Position numbers and translations under genes: made by a program
DNA from: Vicinamibacteraceae bacterium
GTDB taxonomy: Bacteria; Acidobacteriota; Vicinamibacteria; Marinacidobacterales; Marinacidobacteraceae
Length of the DNA stretch: 50,580 nucleotides
Direction: 5' to 3'
Assembly: GCA_012271265.1 (NCBI GenBank)
Contig: JAAXGQ010000040.1
Span: 1-50,580 of the forward strand
Shown here: piece after piece, positions 8,326 to 19,695 of the stretch
How the letters are laid out: every line of letters starts with the position of its first letter
Numbering within the stretch: position 1 is the first letter of the stretch
Notes under the pieces: model-generated
Told to the model about the DNA's origin: nothing
The model's input: only the letters and a program-made list of their open reading frames with translations
Databases searched by the model: none

Positions 8326-9113
8326 GCGGCGCGTCCCGACTCCTCACCGAGACCCGGAAGACCCCCGAAGGGCGGCGGTTCGCCCTCGTCTCGCTGAACC
8401 GACCCCGGGCGCTGAACGCCCTGAACCGGCGGATCGTCGAGGATCTCGACGCGGCCTTCGCCGGCTTCGCGGAAGATGCCGGCATCCTCGGGGTCGTGCT
8501 CACCGGGGTCGGCGGACGTGCCTTCGCCGCCGGCGCGGACATCGGGGAGCTCCAGTCGCTCACTCCGGAGACGGCATTCGCGACCGCGCGGCGCGGCCAG
8601 GAAGTCATGCGCCGGATCGAGGGGACCGGAAAGCCGGTCATCGCCGCGATCTCGGGGTACGCGCTCGGAGGCGGACTCGAGCTGGCCCTCGCCTGCCATC
8701 TCCGCGTGGCTGTTCCGAACGCCCGGCTCGGTCTTCCCGAGGTGCACCTCGGGGTGATTCCCGGCTACGGGGGCACCCAACGGCTCCCGCGCCTGGTCGG
8801 CCGGGGCCTGGCGCTCCGGATGATCCTGACCGGCGACATGGTCACGAGCGCCGCCGCCCTCGCCGCCGGTCTGGTGGATGCAATGGCCGACGACGCTGTC
8901 GAGGGCGCGGTCGCCCTCCTCGACCGGGTCCTCCGGAACGGTCCGCTCGCGGTCCGCAACGCGATCCTCGCGGTGGACGCCGGCATGAGCGGACTCGAGG
9001 ACGGTCTTCTCACCGAGGCCTCGCTCTTTGCGGCTCTGGCCGGGACCTCCGACATGCGCGAGGGGATGGGCGCCTTCCTCGCGAAGCGGCCGCCGCGCTT
9101 CCGTGGCGCCTGA
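8322..9113 (+). CDS. Enoyl-CoA hydratase/isomerase family protein
   Basis: The protein is 263 aa from GTG 8322, overlapping the thiolase stop. Crotonase-fold motifs are the first oxyanion segment GGRAFAAGADIGEL, the second oxyanion region SGYALGGGLELALACHLRVA, and the catalytic glutamate region LGLPEVHLGVIPGYGGTQRL. Both acidic residues expected of a true hydratase appear present (ALACH..., LPEV and YGGTQ context). It would hydrate 2-enoyl-CoA to 3-hydroxyacyl-CoA. Pairing with the thiolase suggests a fatty-acid or butyrate-type pathway, though no 3-hydroxyacyl-CoA dehydrogenase gene is in the window. Its 3' end overlaps ribH by 11 nt. Confidence 0.92.
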   Translation: MSGASRLLTETRKTPEGRRFALVSLNRPRALNALNRRIVEDLDAAFAGFAEDAGILGVVLTGVGGRAFAAGADIGELQSLTPETAFATARRGQEVMRRIEGTGKPVIAAISGYALGGGLELALACHLRVAVPNARLGLPEVHLGVIPGYGGTQRLPRLVGRGLALRMILTGDMVTSAAALAAGLVDAMADDAVEGAVALLDRVLRNGPLAVRNAILAVDAGMSGLEDGLLTEASLFAALAGTSDMREGMGAFLAKRPPRFRGA

Positions 9114-9627
9114 CTCCCGAGCGCCGCATCGCGGTGACCGGATCGGGCTGGTCGTGTCCCGCCGCGACGACGTGTCGGCACGGTTGGCTGAGGCGGCCGA
9201 GAGCTGGCTCCTGGCCCGAGGGGCGACCGTCCTGCGCTACGAGGCGCCCGCAGCGTTCGAGGTGGCGCAACTCGCTGCCTGGATTGCGGACTCCGGCGAA
9301 GTCGATGCGATCGTGGCCTGCGGGTGCATCGTCCGGGGGGAGTCGGTCCACGACCGGCACCTCGGCGCCGCAGTCACCGGGTCCCTTCTCGAGGCGGCCG
9401 TGCGGACCGGCGTTCCGATCGGGAACGCAGTACTGACGGTCGAAAGCCGCTCCCAGGCGGCGGCCCGCTCCGGGGGCGCGAAAGGAAACCGCGGAGAAGA
9501 CGCGGCCCGGGCCGCCGCCGGCCTGCTTCACGCCCGCCGGAGCGCGCTTCCGCGCCGCGCGGCCGCCGGCGGCCGGCGTCTGCCCGTGGACCTGGGCCCC
9601 GCGCCGCTTCGCCGGCGCGGCGGCTGA
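9103..9627 (+). CDS. ribH: 6,7-dimethyl-8-ribityllumazine synthase
   Basis: The 174-aa product is read from GTG 9103 inside the end of the hydratase gene. Lumazine-synthase motifs are visible: RIGLVVSRRDD at the N-terminus, APAAFEVAQLA (the substrate loop), ACGCIVRGESVHDRHLG, in which H aligns with the catalytic histidine, and PIGNAVLTVESRSQAAARSG with the phosphate-binding arginine. It condenses the pyrimidinedione intermediate with dihydroxybutanone phosphate in riboflavin synthesis. The last 40 or so residues are Arg/Ala-rich and extend past the usual end of about 155 aa. ribH followed by nusB is a common bacterial pairing. Confidence 0.85.
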   Translation: MAPDSRAPHRGDRIGLVVSRRDDVSARLAEAAESWLLARGATVLRYEAPAAFEVAQLAAWIADSGEVDAIVACGCIVRGESVHDRHLGAAVTGSLLEAAVRTGVPIGNAVLTVESRSQAAARSGGAKGNRGEDAARAAAGLLHARRSALPRRAAAGGRRLPVDLGPAPLRRRGG

Positions 9628-9636
9628 GGAGGCGGC

Positions 9637-10103
9637 GTGAATCGGCGCGCGCTGCGCACCCGGCGACGGGGCCGGCAGCTCGCCGTGCAGATGGTCTCGT
9701 GCCGGATGACCAATGCCGTTTCCGCCGGGGAAGCGGCCGCCCAGGTTGCGGCGCTCACCCGCGCCAGCGAACGAAACCTCGCCGCCGCGCGACCCCTCGC
9801 CGATGCCGCCTGGAAGTCGCGCGAGCGGATCGAGCGCCTTCTCGCCGAGACCGCCCGTCCCTACTGGGTCGAGCACATGGGGCAGGTGGAACGCTGCGTG
9901 CTCCACGTGGCCGTGGCGGAGCTTCTGCTGGGCGCGACCCCGCCCCGGGTGGTCCTCACCGAAGCTGTCGAATTGGCGCGCCGCTTCTCCGGGGACCAGG
10001 CGACGCCCTTCGTGCACGCGGTCCTTGACGCGGCGGCGCGCCGCATCGGGGGGATCGCGGCCGAGGTCCCCTTGCCGGACCGGCCGCTGGAGCCGGCTGC
10101 GCG

Positions 10104-10107
<4 letters not shown>
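9637..10107 (+). CDS. nusB: Transcription antitermination factor NusB
   Basis: The protein is 156 aa from GTG 9637, 9 nt after ribH, with GGAGG just upstream near the ribH stop. It has the all-helical NusB shape: an N-terminal RRRGRQLAVQMV segment, then the conserved block beginning MGQVERCVLHVAVAELL, continuing PPRVVLTEAVELARRFSGD and ending TPFVHAVLDAAARR. NusB binds boxA RNA with NusE (S10) and promotes rRNA antitermination. The middle is Ala-rich and divergent. The stop overlaps the lysS start as ATGA, so nusB and lysS are probably translated in a coupled way. Confidence 0.85.
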
Positions 10108-11629
<1,522 letters not shown>

Positions 11630-11633
<4 letters not shown>

Positions 11634-12892
11634 AGTTCTCGAAGGGACGGTTCCGAGGCGGCTTCTCGCTGCCGTTCGAACTCCAGATCGCGGCGCGCTA
11701 CCTGATGGTGCGTCAGCGTGGGATGTTCATTTCGGTGATCTCGGCCATTTCCGCCCTCGGCGTCGTGCTCGGGGTCGCCATCCTGCTCGTCGCGCTTGCC
11801 ATCATGACCGGCTTCCAGGGGGAGCTCCGGGCCCGAATCCTCGGCGCCCTCTCCCACCTGACGGTGTACAGCAACTCGATGGACGGCTTCGAGGATTACG
11901 ACGGGATCGCCGACCGGGTGGCCGGGACGCCCGAGGTCGCGGCGGCGACTCCGGTTCTCTATCTCAACGCTCTCGCCACCGGACGTCGGGACGCCCTCGC
12001 CCGGCTCAAGGGCGTGGACCCGGTCCGGGAGCGCGAGGTGAGCGAGTTCGCGGCGCGGATGACCGCCGGGGACTTCGCCGATCTGGACGGGGCGAGCCAG
12101 GACCAGCCGCCGCCGGTGGTCCTCGGGGAGGAACTCGCGCTGGCGCTCGGGGTGACGGTGGGGGACTCCATTCGCCTGCTCGTTCCCGGGGGGGCGCTGA
12201 CTCCGTTCGGCGCGCTCCCCCGGAGCCGCCGGTTCGAGGTGGTGGGTCTTTTCCGTCTCGGCCTCTACGACTACGACAGCTCGTGGGCGCTCATTCCGCT
12301 CTCCGATGCGCAGCGCCTCACCGGACGCGGGGACGAGGCCAGCCACGTCGAGGCGCGGGTCCACGACATGTTTCGGGTGCGCGAGGTGGAAGCCGGGGTG
12401 CGCGAGGCGCTCGGCCCCGGTTACGGCGCGTTGAACTGGATCGACATGAACACGACGCTCTTTTCGGCGTTCTGGCTCGAGAAAGTCGCCACCGGCATCT
12501 TCGTCGGGCTCATCATCGGCGTTGCCGCGCTGAACATCGTCGCCGGGCAGATCGTGACGGTGACCGAGAAGACCCGCGACATCGCGATCCTGCGGTCCAT
12601 GGGCGCGACCCGGCGGAGCGTGATGGCGCTCTTCATGGCCCAGGGGGCGGTCATCGGGATCGTCGGCGCCGCCCTCGGGGCGGGCCTCGGGGTGGCGGCG
12701 ATCCAGCTTCTCGACGGACGGATCCGGATCCCGGAGGACGTCTACCAGATCACGGCGGTGCCGTTTACCCTGCTGCCGGCCGATCTGGCGCTGGTCTCGG
12801 TGCTTGCTCCCATCGTCTGCTTCGCGGCCACGATCTATCCGGCGCGGAGGGCCGCTTCGCTCGTGGTCACCGAAGCCCTTCGCACCCGGTGA
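11630..12892 (+). CDS. LolC/LolE-type lipoprotein-releasing ABC permease
   Basis: The 420-aa product is read from TTG 11630, overlapping the lysS stop. It starts with FELQIAARYLMVRQRGMFIS followed by a transmembrane helix, then a periplasmic domain of about 220 residues, then three C-terminal helices with the FtsX/MacB signature TVTEKTRDIAILRSMGATRR. This is the four-helix type VII ABC layout of LolC and LolE. It would extract lipoproteins from the inner membrane for outer-membrane sorting. There is only one permease gene here, so it may act as a homodimer (LolF-like). The ATPase gene overlaps its stop. Confidence 0.88.
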
Positions 12893-13590
12893 GCCTCCTC
12901 GAAGCGCGCGGGCTGGCGCGGACCTTCACCACCGCCGCGGGCGCGCTTCCGGTGCTGCGCGGGGTGGATCTGGATGTGCGCGCCGGGGAGATGATTGCGG
13001 TGACGGGAAGCAGCGGCGCCGGCAAGACCACGCTGCTCCATCTCCTCGGCGCGCTCGACCGCGCCGAGGCGGGCACGATCCGGTTGGGCGACGCCCGGGT
13101 CGAGCGCCTCGCGGGAACCGCGGCCGCAGCGTTCCGAAACCGCCACATCGGCTTCGTCTTTCAGCACCACCGCCTGCTTCCCGAGTTCACCGCGGTGGAG
13201 AACGTCGCCTTTCCCCTCCGCATCCGCCGGGTTCCGCGGGGGCCGGCCCAGGCGCGCGCGGCCGGGCTCCTCGCCAGTCTGGGTCTGGAGGACCGCCTCA
13301 CCCACCGGCCGGAAGCGCTGAGCGGCGGGGAGCAGCAGCGGGTCGCGGTGGCCCGGGCGCTCGTCGGCGACCCATCGCTGCTGCTGGCTGACGAGCCCAC
13401 GGGGAATCTCGATGACGCCGCCGGGGAGCGACTCGCCGACCTGCTGACGTCGCTCCACCGCTCCCGGGGGCTCACCTCGATCATCGCCACGCACAGCACG
13501 CGGCTCGCGGCGCGTTGCGACCGGATCCTGAGGCTGCGCGGGGGCCGGTTGCGGGCGCCGCTGCTAAATTCCGAAGCGGCAGCGCGATAG
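12889..13590 (+). CDS. lolD: LolD-type ABC transporter ATP-binding protein
   Basis: The 233-aa protein starts at GTG 12889 inside the permease stop (GTGA). Walker A is GSSGAGKTTLLHLLG, the Q-loop region is IGFVFQHHRLLPEFTAVENV, the ABC signature is LSGGEQQRVAVARAL, Walker B is LLLADEPTGNLD and the H-loop is ATHS. FQHHRLLPEFTAVENV and the short length are typical of the LolD/MacB ATPase group. It powers the adjacent lipoprotein-releasing permease at the inner membrane. Substrate assignment rests on the neighbour and on family resemblance. Confidence 0.88.
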   Translation: MSLLEARGLARTFTTAAGALPVLRGVDLDVRAGEMIAVTGSSGAGKTTLLHLLGALDRAEAGTIRLGDARVERLAGTAAAAFRNRHIGFVFQHHRLLPEFTAVENVAFPLRIRRVPRGPAQARAAGLLASLGLEDRLTHRPEALSGGEQQRVAVARALVGDPSLLLADEPTGNLDDAAGERLADLLTSLHRSRGLTSIIATHSTRLAARCDRILRLRGGRLRAPLLNSEAAAR

Positions 13591-13609
13591 CAGCCCGAGG
13601 ATCGTCCTG

Positions 13610-16048
13610 GTGTTTGAGCGATACACGGAGCGGGCAAAGCGGGCGATTTACTTCGCGCGTCACGAGGCGGCCCAGCTCGGCGGCGACTCGATCGAGCCGG
13701 AGCACATCCTGCTCGGTCTGGTCCGTGAGCTCCCCGAGCCGGTGGCCAGCCGGTTGCGGCTGTCCCTGGAGCGGGTCCGCGCCGAAGTCCAGAACCAGGC
13801 GCTCCTTCGGGACAGCGTTTCCGCGTCGGTGGGGATCCCTGTTTCGCCCGACTCCCGGCGGGTCCTCGACCGCGCTCTCGAAGAGGCCGATCGGCTCAAG
13901 CACCAGAGCATCGGAACCGAGCACCTGCTTCTCGGCATCCTGCGCGAGCCGGGCTCGGTCGCCGCCGGGATCCTGGCCCGGCACGGGGTGCGCGCCTCCG
14001 CCGTGCGGGAGGCGATCGCGCTGCATCGGAATCGCCGCCGCGCGGCGGTGTCGGGCCGTTCCGCGCCGATTCTCGCCGATTTTTCCCGGGATCTGACCGA
14101 GGCCGCCTCCCGAGGCGAGCTGGACCCGCTGATCGGCCGCGAGCGGGAGCTGCATCGCCTGATTCAGGTGCTGTGCCGCCGCACCAAGAACAACCCGGTG
14201 CTCATCGGTGAGCCCGGAATCGGCAAGACCGCGATCGTCGAGGGTCTTGCGGCCCGGATCGCGCGCGGGGAGTGCCCCATTTTCCTGTCGGAGCGGCGGA
14301 TCGTCTCGCTCGACATCTCGCTGGTCGTGGCCGGAACCAAGTACCGCGGTCAATTCGAGGAACGGCTGAAGACGATCATCAAGGAGCTCGAAGAATCACC
14401 GGCCCACATCGTCTTCGTCGACGAGCTGCACACCCTGGTCGGCGCCGGGTCGGCGGAGGGTTCGCTGGACGCCGCCAACATTCTGAAGCCCGCCCTCGCC
14501 CGGGGCGGCATCCAGTGCATCGGGGCGACCACCCCCGCCGAATTCCGGCGTTACATCGAGCGCGACCGAAGCCTGGAGCGGCGCTTCCAGGGGGTGGTGA
14601 TCAAGGAGCCCACCGAGGCGGAGACCCTCACCATTCTCCGGGGGGTGCGCGACCGCTACGAGGACTTCCACCAGGTGCGCTACACCGATGGGGCGATCGA
14701 GGCCGCGGTGCGGCGGGCGCAGCGCTATGTGACCCACAGGTTCCTGCCGGACAAGTCGGTCGATCTCCTCGACGAGGCCGGCTCCCGGGTCAAGCTGCGC
14801 GACAACGCTTTCTCCCGGGAGTTCGCCGAGATCCGCGCGCGCCTCCTGGAAATCTCCCGCCGGAAGGAACGCGCCCTCGCTGGCGACGACCTCGAACGCG
14901 CCTCGCTCGCGCAGGACGAGGAAGACGCCGAGCGCCAGAGCCTCGAACAGATCCGCAGCCGCTTCGAGGCCGGCGCCGCCAAGCGTCCCTCCGTGACCCG
15001 CCGCGACGTGGATGAAGTGGTGGCCTACTGGACCGGGATCCCCTTGGGCGCCATCGAAGAAGAGGAGAGTCAGAAGCTGCTGCGCATCGAGGAGGAGCTC
15101 CACCGCCGGATCGTGGGACAGCACGAGGCGGTGGTGGAGGTCGCCCGCGCCATTCGCCGTGCCCGGGCCGGTTTGAAGAGCCCGCTACGGCCCGGAGGCG
15201 TCTTCCTCTTTCTCGGTCCCTCCGGGGTCGGAAAGACCGAAGTGGCCCGCTCGCTCGCCGAATTCCTCCTGGGAACGGAACGCGCCTTGCTCCGTTTCGA
15301 CATGAGTGAGTACATGGAGCGGCACTCGGTGTCTCGCTTCATCGGCTCGCCGCCGGGCTACGTCGGACACCGCGAGGGGGGACGCCTCACGGAGCGCGTC
15401 CGCCGCCACCCCTACTCGGTTGTGCTCCTCGACGAGATCGAAAAGGCCCATCCGGACGTCTGGAATCTGCTCCTCCAGCTCTTCGAGGATGGCCGCCTCA
15501 CTGACGGGCTCGGAAACACCGTCGACTTCCGGAACGCGATGATCATCATGACCTCGAACCTGGGCGCCCGGAATCTGCTCCGGCAGGGGTCGCTGGGATT
15601 CGGGGCCGGGGATGCCGGGGAGCGCCGGCGGTCGATGCGGGGTCTCATGCGGAACAAGGTCAGGAAGACCTTCAGTCCGGAGTTCGTGGGGCGGCTCGAC
15701 GCCGTGGTGGTGTTCGACCGCCTGACCGAGGACGATCTCATCGAGATCCTTCGCCGCCTGGTGGGCCGACTCAACCTCGAGCTCACCGGGCACGGCTTCG
15801 AAGTGGAGCTGGACGCCGAGGCGGAGCGCTTCCTGGTCGAGTTCACGCGCGGCGAAAGCGCCTACGGGGCCCGTCCCCTGCGGAGAGCGCTGCAGCAGCA
15901 CGTCGAAGATCCGCTGGCGGAGGCGCTTCTCGCCGGTGACCTGCAGGCAGGGGACCGGGTCCGGATCGTTCGCAGGGGCGACGCCCTTGTGCTCGAATTC
16001 CAGCCGGGCGCCCTGGAGGCAGCGCCCCTTGAGGAGGCACTCGTCTGA
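13610..16048 (+). CDS. clpC: ATP-dependent Clp protease ATP-binding subunit ClpC
   Basis: The 812-aa protein starts at GTG 13610, with GAGGA 8 nt upstream. Domain order is: N-terminal double Clp repeat ([35 protein letters not shown]), AAA1 with Walker [14 protein letters not shown] and VDELHTLVG, a UVR-type middle region rich in charged residues (about 400-455), and AAA2 with [16 protein letters not shown] and [14 protein letters not shown], then the ClpB-D2-like small domain. It unfolds proteins for ClpP or acts as a chaperone in the cytoplasm. It is 19 nt after lolD and overlaps bamA as TGATG, an uncommon placement within an envelope-assembly operon. Confidence 0.95.
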   Translation: MFERYTERAKRAIYFARHEAAQLGGDSIEPEHILLGLVRELPEPVASRLRLSLERVRAEVQNQALLRDSVSASVGIPVSPDSRRVLDRALEEADRLKHQSIGTEHLLLGILREPGSVAAGILARHGVRASAVREAIALHRNRRRAAVSGRSAPILADFSRDLTEAASRGELDPLIGRERELHRLIQVLCRRTKNNPVLIGEPGIGKTAIVEGLAARIARGECPIFLSERRIVSLDISLVVAGTKYRGQFEERLKTIIKELEESPAHIVFVDELHTLVGAGSAEGSLDAANILKPALARGGIQCIGATTPAEFRRYIERDRSLERRFQGVVIKEPTEAETLTILRGVRDRYEDFHQVRYTDGAIEAAVRRAQRYVTHRFLPDKSVDLLDEAGSRVKLRDNAFSREFAEIRARLLEISRRKERALAGDDLERASLAQDEEDAERQSLEQIRSRFEAGAAKRPSVTRRDVDEVVAYWTGIPLGAIEEEESQKLLRIEEELHRRIVGQHEAVVEVARAIRRARAGLKSPLRPGGVFLFLGPSGVGKTEVARSLAEFLLGTERALLRFDMSEYMERHSVSRFIGSPPGYVGHREGGRLTERVRRHPYSVVLLDEIEKAHPDVWNLLLQLFEDGRLTDGLGNTVDFRNAMIIMTSNLGARNLLRQGSLGFGAGDAGERRRSMRGLMRNKVRKTFSPEFVGRLDAVVVFDRLTEDDLIEILRRLVGRLNLELTGHGFEVELDAEAERFLVEFTRGESAYGARPLRRALQQHVEDPLAEALLAGDLQAGDRVRIVRRGDALVLEFQPGALEAAPLEEALV

Positions 16049-18594
16049 TGTTCCGAATTCCGAGCGGGCGCAAGGCCCTGGAGCGCCGGCGTCCTCGCCG
16101 GCCTGAAGCGTCGGCAGGAGACCGCCTGACGCACCTGCGGTGCGGCGCAGGCCGGCGAGGACGCCGGCGCTCCATGGTGCCGGCGCTTCTGGTTCTCCTT
16201 CTTCCCGGGGCGTTCGCCGCATCGGCCGCAGCCGCTGCGCCGCCGGCACAGACCGAGCAGACCATCGAGGCCATCCGGATCGAGGGGAACGACCTGATCG
16301 CCGAGGACGCCTGGCTTGCGCACCTGACCCTCGAGGTCGGCGAGCCGGTGGACCGCGACCGGATCCGCAGCGAGTTCCGGCAGTTGTGGCAGACCGGATT
16401 CGCCGATGACCTGCGCGTCGAGTTGCGGCCGGCTCCGAACGGCGGCGCCGAGGTCGTATTTGTGGTCAGCGAGCGTCCCAAGGTGGTCACCGTGGAATTT
16501 CTCGGCTCCGAGGAGCTCGACGAGGACGACATCCTGGAGAAACTGGAGGAGGAGGGACAGACGATCGCGGTCGGCGCGCCCTACGACGCCGACCGCGTGG
16601 TGCAGGCCCGCGACCTGATCGAGGAAATGCTGGTCGACAAGGGGCGGACGGAAGGCGCCGTCACCAGCGAAATCACCGAGTCGGATTCCGGGATGCGGGT
16701 CGTCTTCAACATCCGCGACGAGCAGCAGATCCGGATCCGCCGGGTTCGCTTCGAAGGGATCGAGGCGCTCGACGACTGGGTTCTGCGCTGGGCCATGAAG
16801 AAGACCCGCGAGAGCCATCCCCTCGGGGCGCTTCTCGGAGGTTCGACCTACACCGAGGAGCAGTACGCCGAAGACATCGAGAACGTGCGCCAGGAGTACC
16901 TGAAGCGCGGCTATCTGGATGTCTCCTTCGGCCCCCCGCAGTTCGCGTACGAGGACGGGCACTCACGCTTCCTCGTCTTCTGGAAACGGGAGAAGCGGTG
17001 GATGGACATCACCATCCCGGTCGTGGAAGGCGAGCAGTACGTCGTCGGGGACGTGAGCGTCGAGGGCGCCAACGTGTTCCCTGCCGAGCTCGTCCGGGGG
17101 TTCATTCCTCTCCAGACCGGAGAGGTGTACGACGAGTCCAGGGTCACCGAAGGCCTCGATTCCCTGCGGGAGCTCTACGGCGCGCGGGGTTATGTGCAGT
17201 TCACCGGTTTCCCCACCTGGCACCGAAAGCCGGAAGAGAAGATCGTCGACGTGGTGGTGAACCTCGCCGAGGAGGACCAGTTTCTCGTGAACCGGATCGA
17301 GTTCCGGGGCAATTCGACGACGAAGGACCGGGTGATCCGCCGCGAGATGTGGCTGAACGAGCAGGACATCATGAACATGGAACTGCTCAAGGCCTCGATC
17401 CAGCGCATCAACCAGCTCGGTTATTTCCGCCCGATCGAGCAGCCGGAAATCGTGCCGAGCCCCACCGACGAGACCCGCCTCGACATCACCCTCGATCTCG
17501 TCGAGGAGAACCGCAACCAGCTCACGTTCGGGGCCGGGGTGTCGGGGCTCGAAGGGTTCTTCGTGAACGCCTCGTTCGGGACGACGAACTTCCTCGGTCG
17601 GGGCGAAACCGCGAACTTCACCGTCCAGACCGGCAACCGCACCCAGAACTACCAGATCGCGATCACCGATCCCTACTTCATGGACAAGCCGGTGACGCTC
17701 GGCTTCGATGTCTTCAAGCGCACGCTGAAGATGCGGGAGTTCACCCGCGACGATCTCGGCGGCCGCCTCGTCTTCGGCGTTCCGATCGGGCGCTGGTCCC
17801 GGGCCTTCCTGAACTACGGGTACTCGGTGATCACGATCAGCGAGCCGGACCCGGACATCGTCCTGAACCTCTACGACCTCTACTACAACAACATCTATCT
17901 CGACCCGCGTTTCTACGGGCTGTCCGGGAACTTCCGGGAGAGCAAGATCAGCCCCACGTTCGTCTACAACACCGTGGATCACCCGATCTTCCCCAGCACC
18001 GGGCGGAAGCTCACGGCCTCCCTCGATGTCGCCGGCGGCCGGCTCGGCGGCAACGTCCACTACCTCAAGCCCACCCTCGAGGGGGTCTACCACATGCGGG
18101 TGATCGGGAACACCTCGCTGGGTCTGAGGGCGATGGGCAGCTACCTCCACGGCTACGGGGGGGTTGATCCAGCGGCAGGCGAGCCGATCGACATCTTCGA
18201 CGTGCAGCAGACCGGCGTGCCCTACTACAACCGGTTCTTCCTCGGCGGTGAGTACCAGATCCGCGGCTACTACATCCGTTCGGTGGGCCCCCGCGACGAT
18301 TCGGGCCGGCTGATCGGGGGGAACAAGATGCTCCTGTTCAACGCCGAGTACGCGATTCCGCTCGCGGGTCCGCTGCGCGCCATCCTGTTCTTCGACGCCG
18401 GGAACGGCTTCGCCGAAGAGACCTCGTGGAACTTCAACATGCTTCAGGACCTGCGCACCTCGACGGGCGTCGAAATGCGGGTCTTCATCCCCATGCTGAA
18501 CGTGCCCTTCCGCCTGATCTTCGCTTACAATCCACATCGGGACTACTACCATCGGGCTACAGCCTTCGTATTCGGAATCGGGACCACCTTCTGA
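16048..18594 (+). CDS. bamA: Outer membrane protein assembly factor BamA
   Basis: The 848-aa product starts at ATG overlapping the clpC stop (TGATG). POTRA domains fill about residues 65-430 (IRIEGNDLIAEDAWLAHL opens the first), followed by a 16-strand Omp85 barrel with the loop-6 motif QIRGYYIRSVGPRD and a C-terminal phenylalanine. It inserts beta-barrel proteins into the outer membrane. The first about 42 residues are odd: two copies of the hairpin repeat in inverted orientation (16079-16102 and 16151-16174) are translated in frame, giving an Arg-rich leader before a hydrophobic core (PALLVLLLPGAFAASAAAAA). An internal ATG at 16174, supplied by the repeat end, is an alternative start that leaves a very short signal n-region. 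Confidence 0.93.
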   Translation: MFRIPSGRKALERRRPRRPEASAGDRLTHLRCGAGRRGRRRSMVPALLVLLLPGAFAASAAAAAPPAQTEQTIEAIRIEGNDLIAEDAWLAHLTLEVGEPVDRDRIRSEFRQLWQTGFADDLRVELRPAPNGGAEVVFVVSERPKVVTVEFLGSEELDEDDILEKLEEEGQTIAVGAPYDADRVVQARDLIEEMLVDKGRTEGAVTSEITESDSGMRVVFNIRDEQQIRIRRVRFEGIEALDDWVLRWAMKKTRESHPLGALLGGSTYTEEQYAEDIENVRQEYLKRGYLDVSFGPPQFAYEDGHSRFLVFWKREKRWMDITIPVVEGEQYVVGDVSVEGANVFPAELVRGFIPLQTGEVYDESRVTEGLDSLRELYGARGYVQFTGFPTWHRKPEEKIVDVVVNLAEEDQFLVNRIEFRGNSTTKDRVIRREMWLNEQDIMNMELLKASIQRINQLGYFRPIEQPEIVPSPTDETRLDITLDLVEENRNQLTFGAGVSGLEGFFVNASFGTTNFLGRGETANFTVQTGNRTQNYQIAITDPYFMDKPVTLGFDVFKRTLKMREFTRDDLGGRLVFGVPIGRWSRAFLNYGYSVITISEPDPDIVLNLYDLYYNNIYLDPRFYGLSGNFRESKISPTFVYNTVDHPIFPSTGRKLTASLDVAGGRLGGNVHYLKPTLEGVYHMRVIGNTSLGLRAMGSYLHGYGGVDPAAGEPIDIFDVQQTGVPYYNRFFLGGEYQIRGYYIRSVGPRDDSGRLIGGNKMLLFNAEYAIPLAGPLRAILFFDAGNGFAEETSWNFNMLQDLRTSTGVEMRVFIPMLNVPFRLIFAYNPHRDYYHRATAFVFGIGTTF
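16079..16174. repeat. Inverted pair of hairpin repeats inside the 5' end of bamA
   Basis: A minus-orientation copy (16079-16102) and a plus-orientation copy (16151-16174) are separated by 48 nt. Each arm is itself a 7-bp hairpin, and the two arms can pair with each other, as in REPIN doublets. The element is a multiple of three in effect and keeps the bamA frame open from 16048. The last bases of the plus copy form the in-frame ATG at 16174. Confidence 0.9.
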
Positions 18595-18652
18595 CGGCCG
18601 CGGCGCCGCTGCCGGGCCACGCCGATCGCATTTCAGGGAGCAGACCAGGGCC

Positions 18653-19204
18653 ATGAATCGTCTTGTCCGCCGCCTCCGGGGCGGCTTTCCGGCGCTCTTG
18701 TTCGCCGGTCACTTGCTCGCTGTTCCGGCGGCCGCCCAGGAAGCGGGCTTTGCGCCCACCCGCATCGCCGTCATCGACATCGATCGCGTGGCCCAGGAAT
18801 CCGAGAAGGGGCAGGCGATGATCGCCGAGCTGCAGTCCCTCCAGGATGAAATCCTGCGGGGGCGCCAGACCCGGGAGCAGGAAATCCGCGACCTCACGAA
18901 CCGCGCGCAGTCGCAGCTGCTCTCCCAGGCGGCGCGCGCGGATCTGACCCGCGACATCGAGCGGAAGCAGACCGACCTGCAGCGGTGGCTGGAAGACCAG
19001 CAACTGGAGTTCAACCAGCGGCAGACGACCGGATTCCAGTCGCTCGAGATGGAACTCGGCCCGGTGGTCGAGGAGGTGGCGCGGGAACGGAACATCCAGC
19101 TCATCCTGCGGGTCACGCCCGGACTCACGTTCATCATGGACGCAGCCCTCGACATTTCCGCCGAAGTCATCACGCGGTTCAACGAGGCGGGAAGCGGCGA
19201 GTAG
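18653..19204 (+). CDS. OmpH/Skp family periplasmic chaperone
   Basis: The 183-aa product has a signal peptide (MNRLVRRLRGGF, hydrophobic core LLFAGHLLAV, cleavage around AAAQ/EAG). The mature part begins with the typical strand IAVIDIDRVAQES and a long charged coiled coil (about residues 55-130), then returns to the C-terminal body with ILRVTPGLTFIMDAALDIS. Skp trimers hold unfolded outer-membrane proteins in the periplasm and hand them to BamA, encoded 58 nt upstream. The length is normal. It starts at ATG 18653. Confidence 0.9.
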   Translation: MNRLVRRLRGGFPALLFAGHLLAVPAAAQEAGFAPTRIAVIDIDRVAQESEKGQAMIAELQSLQDEILRGRQTREQEIRDLTNRAQSQLLSQAARADLTRDIERKQTDLQRWLEDQQLEFNQRQTTGFQSLEMELGPVVEEVARERNIQLILRVTPGLTFIMDAALDISAEVITRFNEAGSGE

Positions 19205-19233
19205 CGAGGCCTGCCGCCCGGGTCATCCGCCGG

Positions 19234-19641
19234 ATGCCGGACCCGTGCGCGCCCCGGCCCCTGACCGACGAGATCGGGGAGCCAGAGGGCGGCGGCGACC
19301 GGCCCCGGATTCAGGGACGCCGCCGTTTCCCCGCGGACGAGCCCTTCTTCGAGGGGCACTTCCCGGGAATGCCCGTCGTTCCCGGCGTCTTCATGGTGGA
19401 GGCGCTCGCCGCCTGCGCGGCCCGGCTGCTGGCCGGCCTCCCCGAGGCAGAGGGGCGTCCCGGCGGTCCCCCCGGCCTCCGCGCGATTTCCTCGGTGCGC
19501 TTTCGTCGGCGGGTGGGGCCGGGGGACCTGCTCGAACTCGAGGCGGTTCTCGTCGATCGCGACGGAGCCCGGTTCCACATCGCCGCGGAAGCGCGAGTCG
19601 GCTCCCACCGGGCGGTCGAGGCGACGCTGGAGTTCGGCTGA
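19234..19641 (+). CDS. fabZ: FabZ-like 3-hydroxyacyl-[ACP] dehydratase
   Basis: The 135-aa protein is read from ATG 19234. It has the hot-dog fold signature FFEGHFPGMPVVPGVFMVEA, with the catalytic histidine in GHFPG and the catalytic glutamate in MVEALA, followed by ISSVRFRRRVGPGDLLELE. It dehydrates 3-hydroxyacyl-ACP in fatty-acid synthesis. fabZ commonly sits with lpxD and lpxA after skp; here those lipid A genes are absent and a TonB-family gene follows. A PRPP- or CoA-type hot-dog thioesterase is less likely given the intact His/Glu pair. Confidence 0.85.
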   Translation: MPDPCAPRPLTDEIGEPEGGGDRPRIQGRRRFPADEPFFEGHFPGMPVVPGVFMVEALAACAARLLAGLPEAEGRPGGPPGLRAISSVRFRRRVGPGDLLELEAVLVDRDGARFHIAAEARVGSHRAVEATLEFG

Positions 19642-19695
19642 GCCGCGCCAGCGGCACGGGAATGGCAAGTCGGGCGCCAACGTGAGCCGGGAGCG

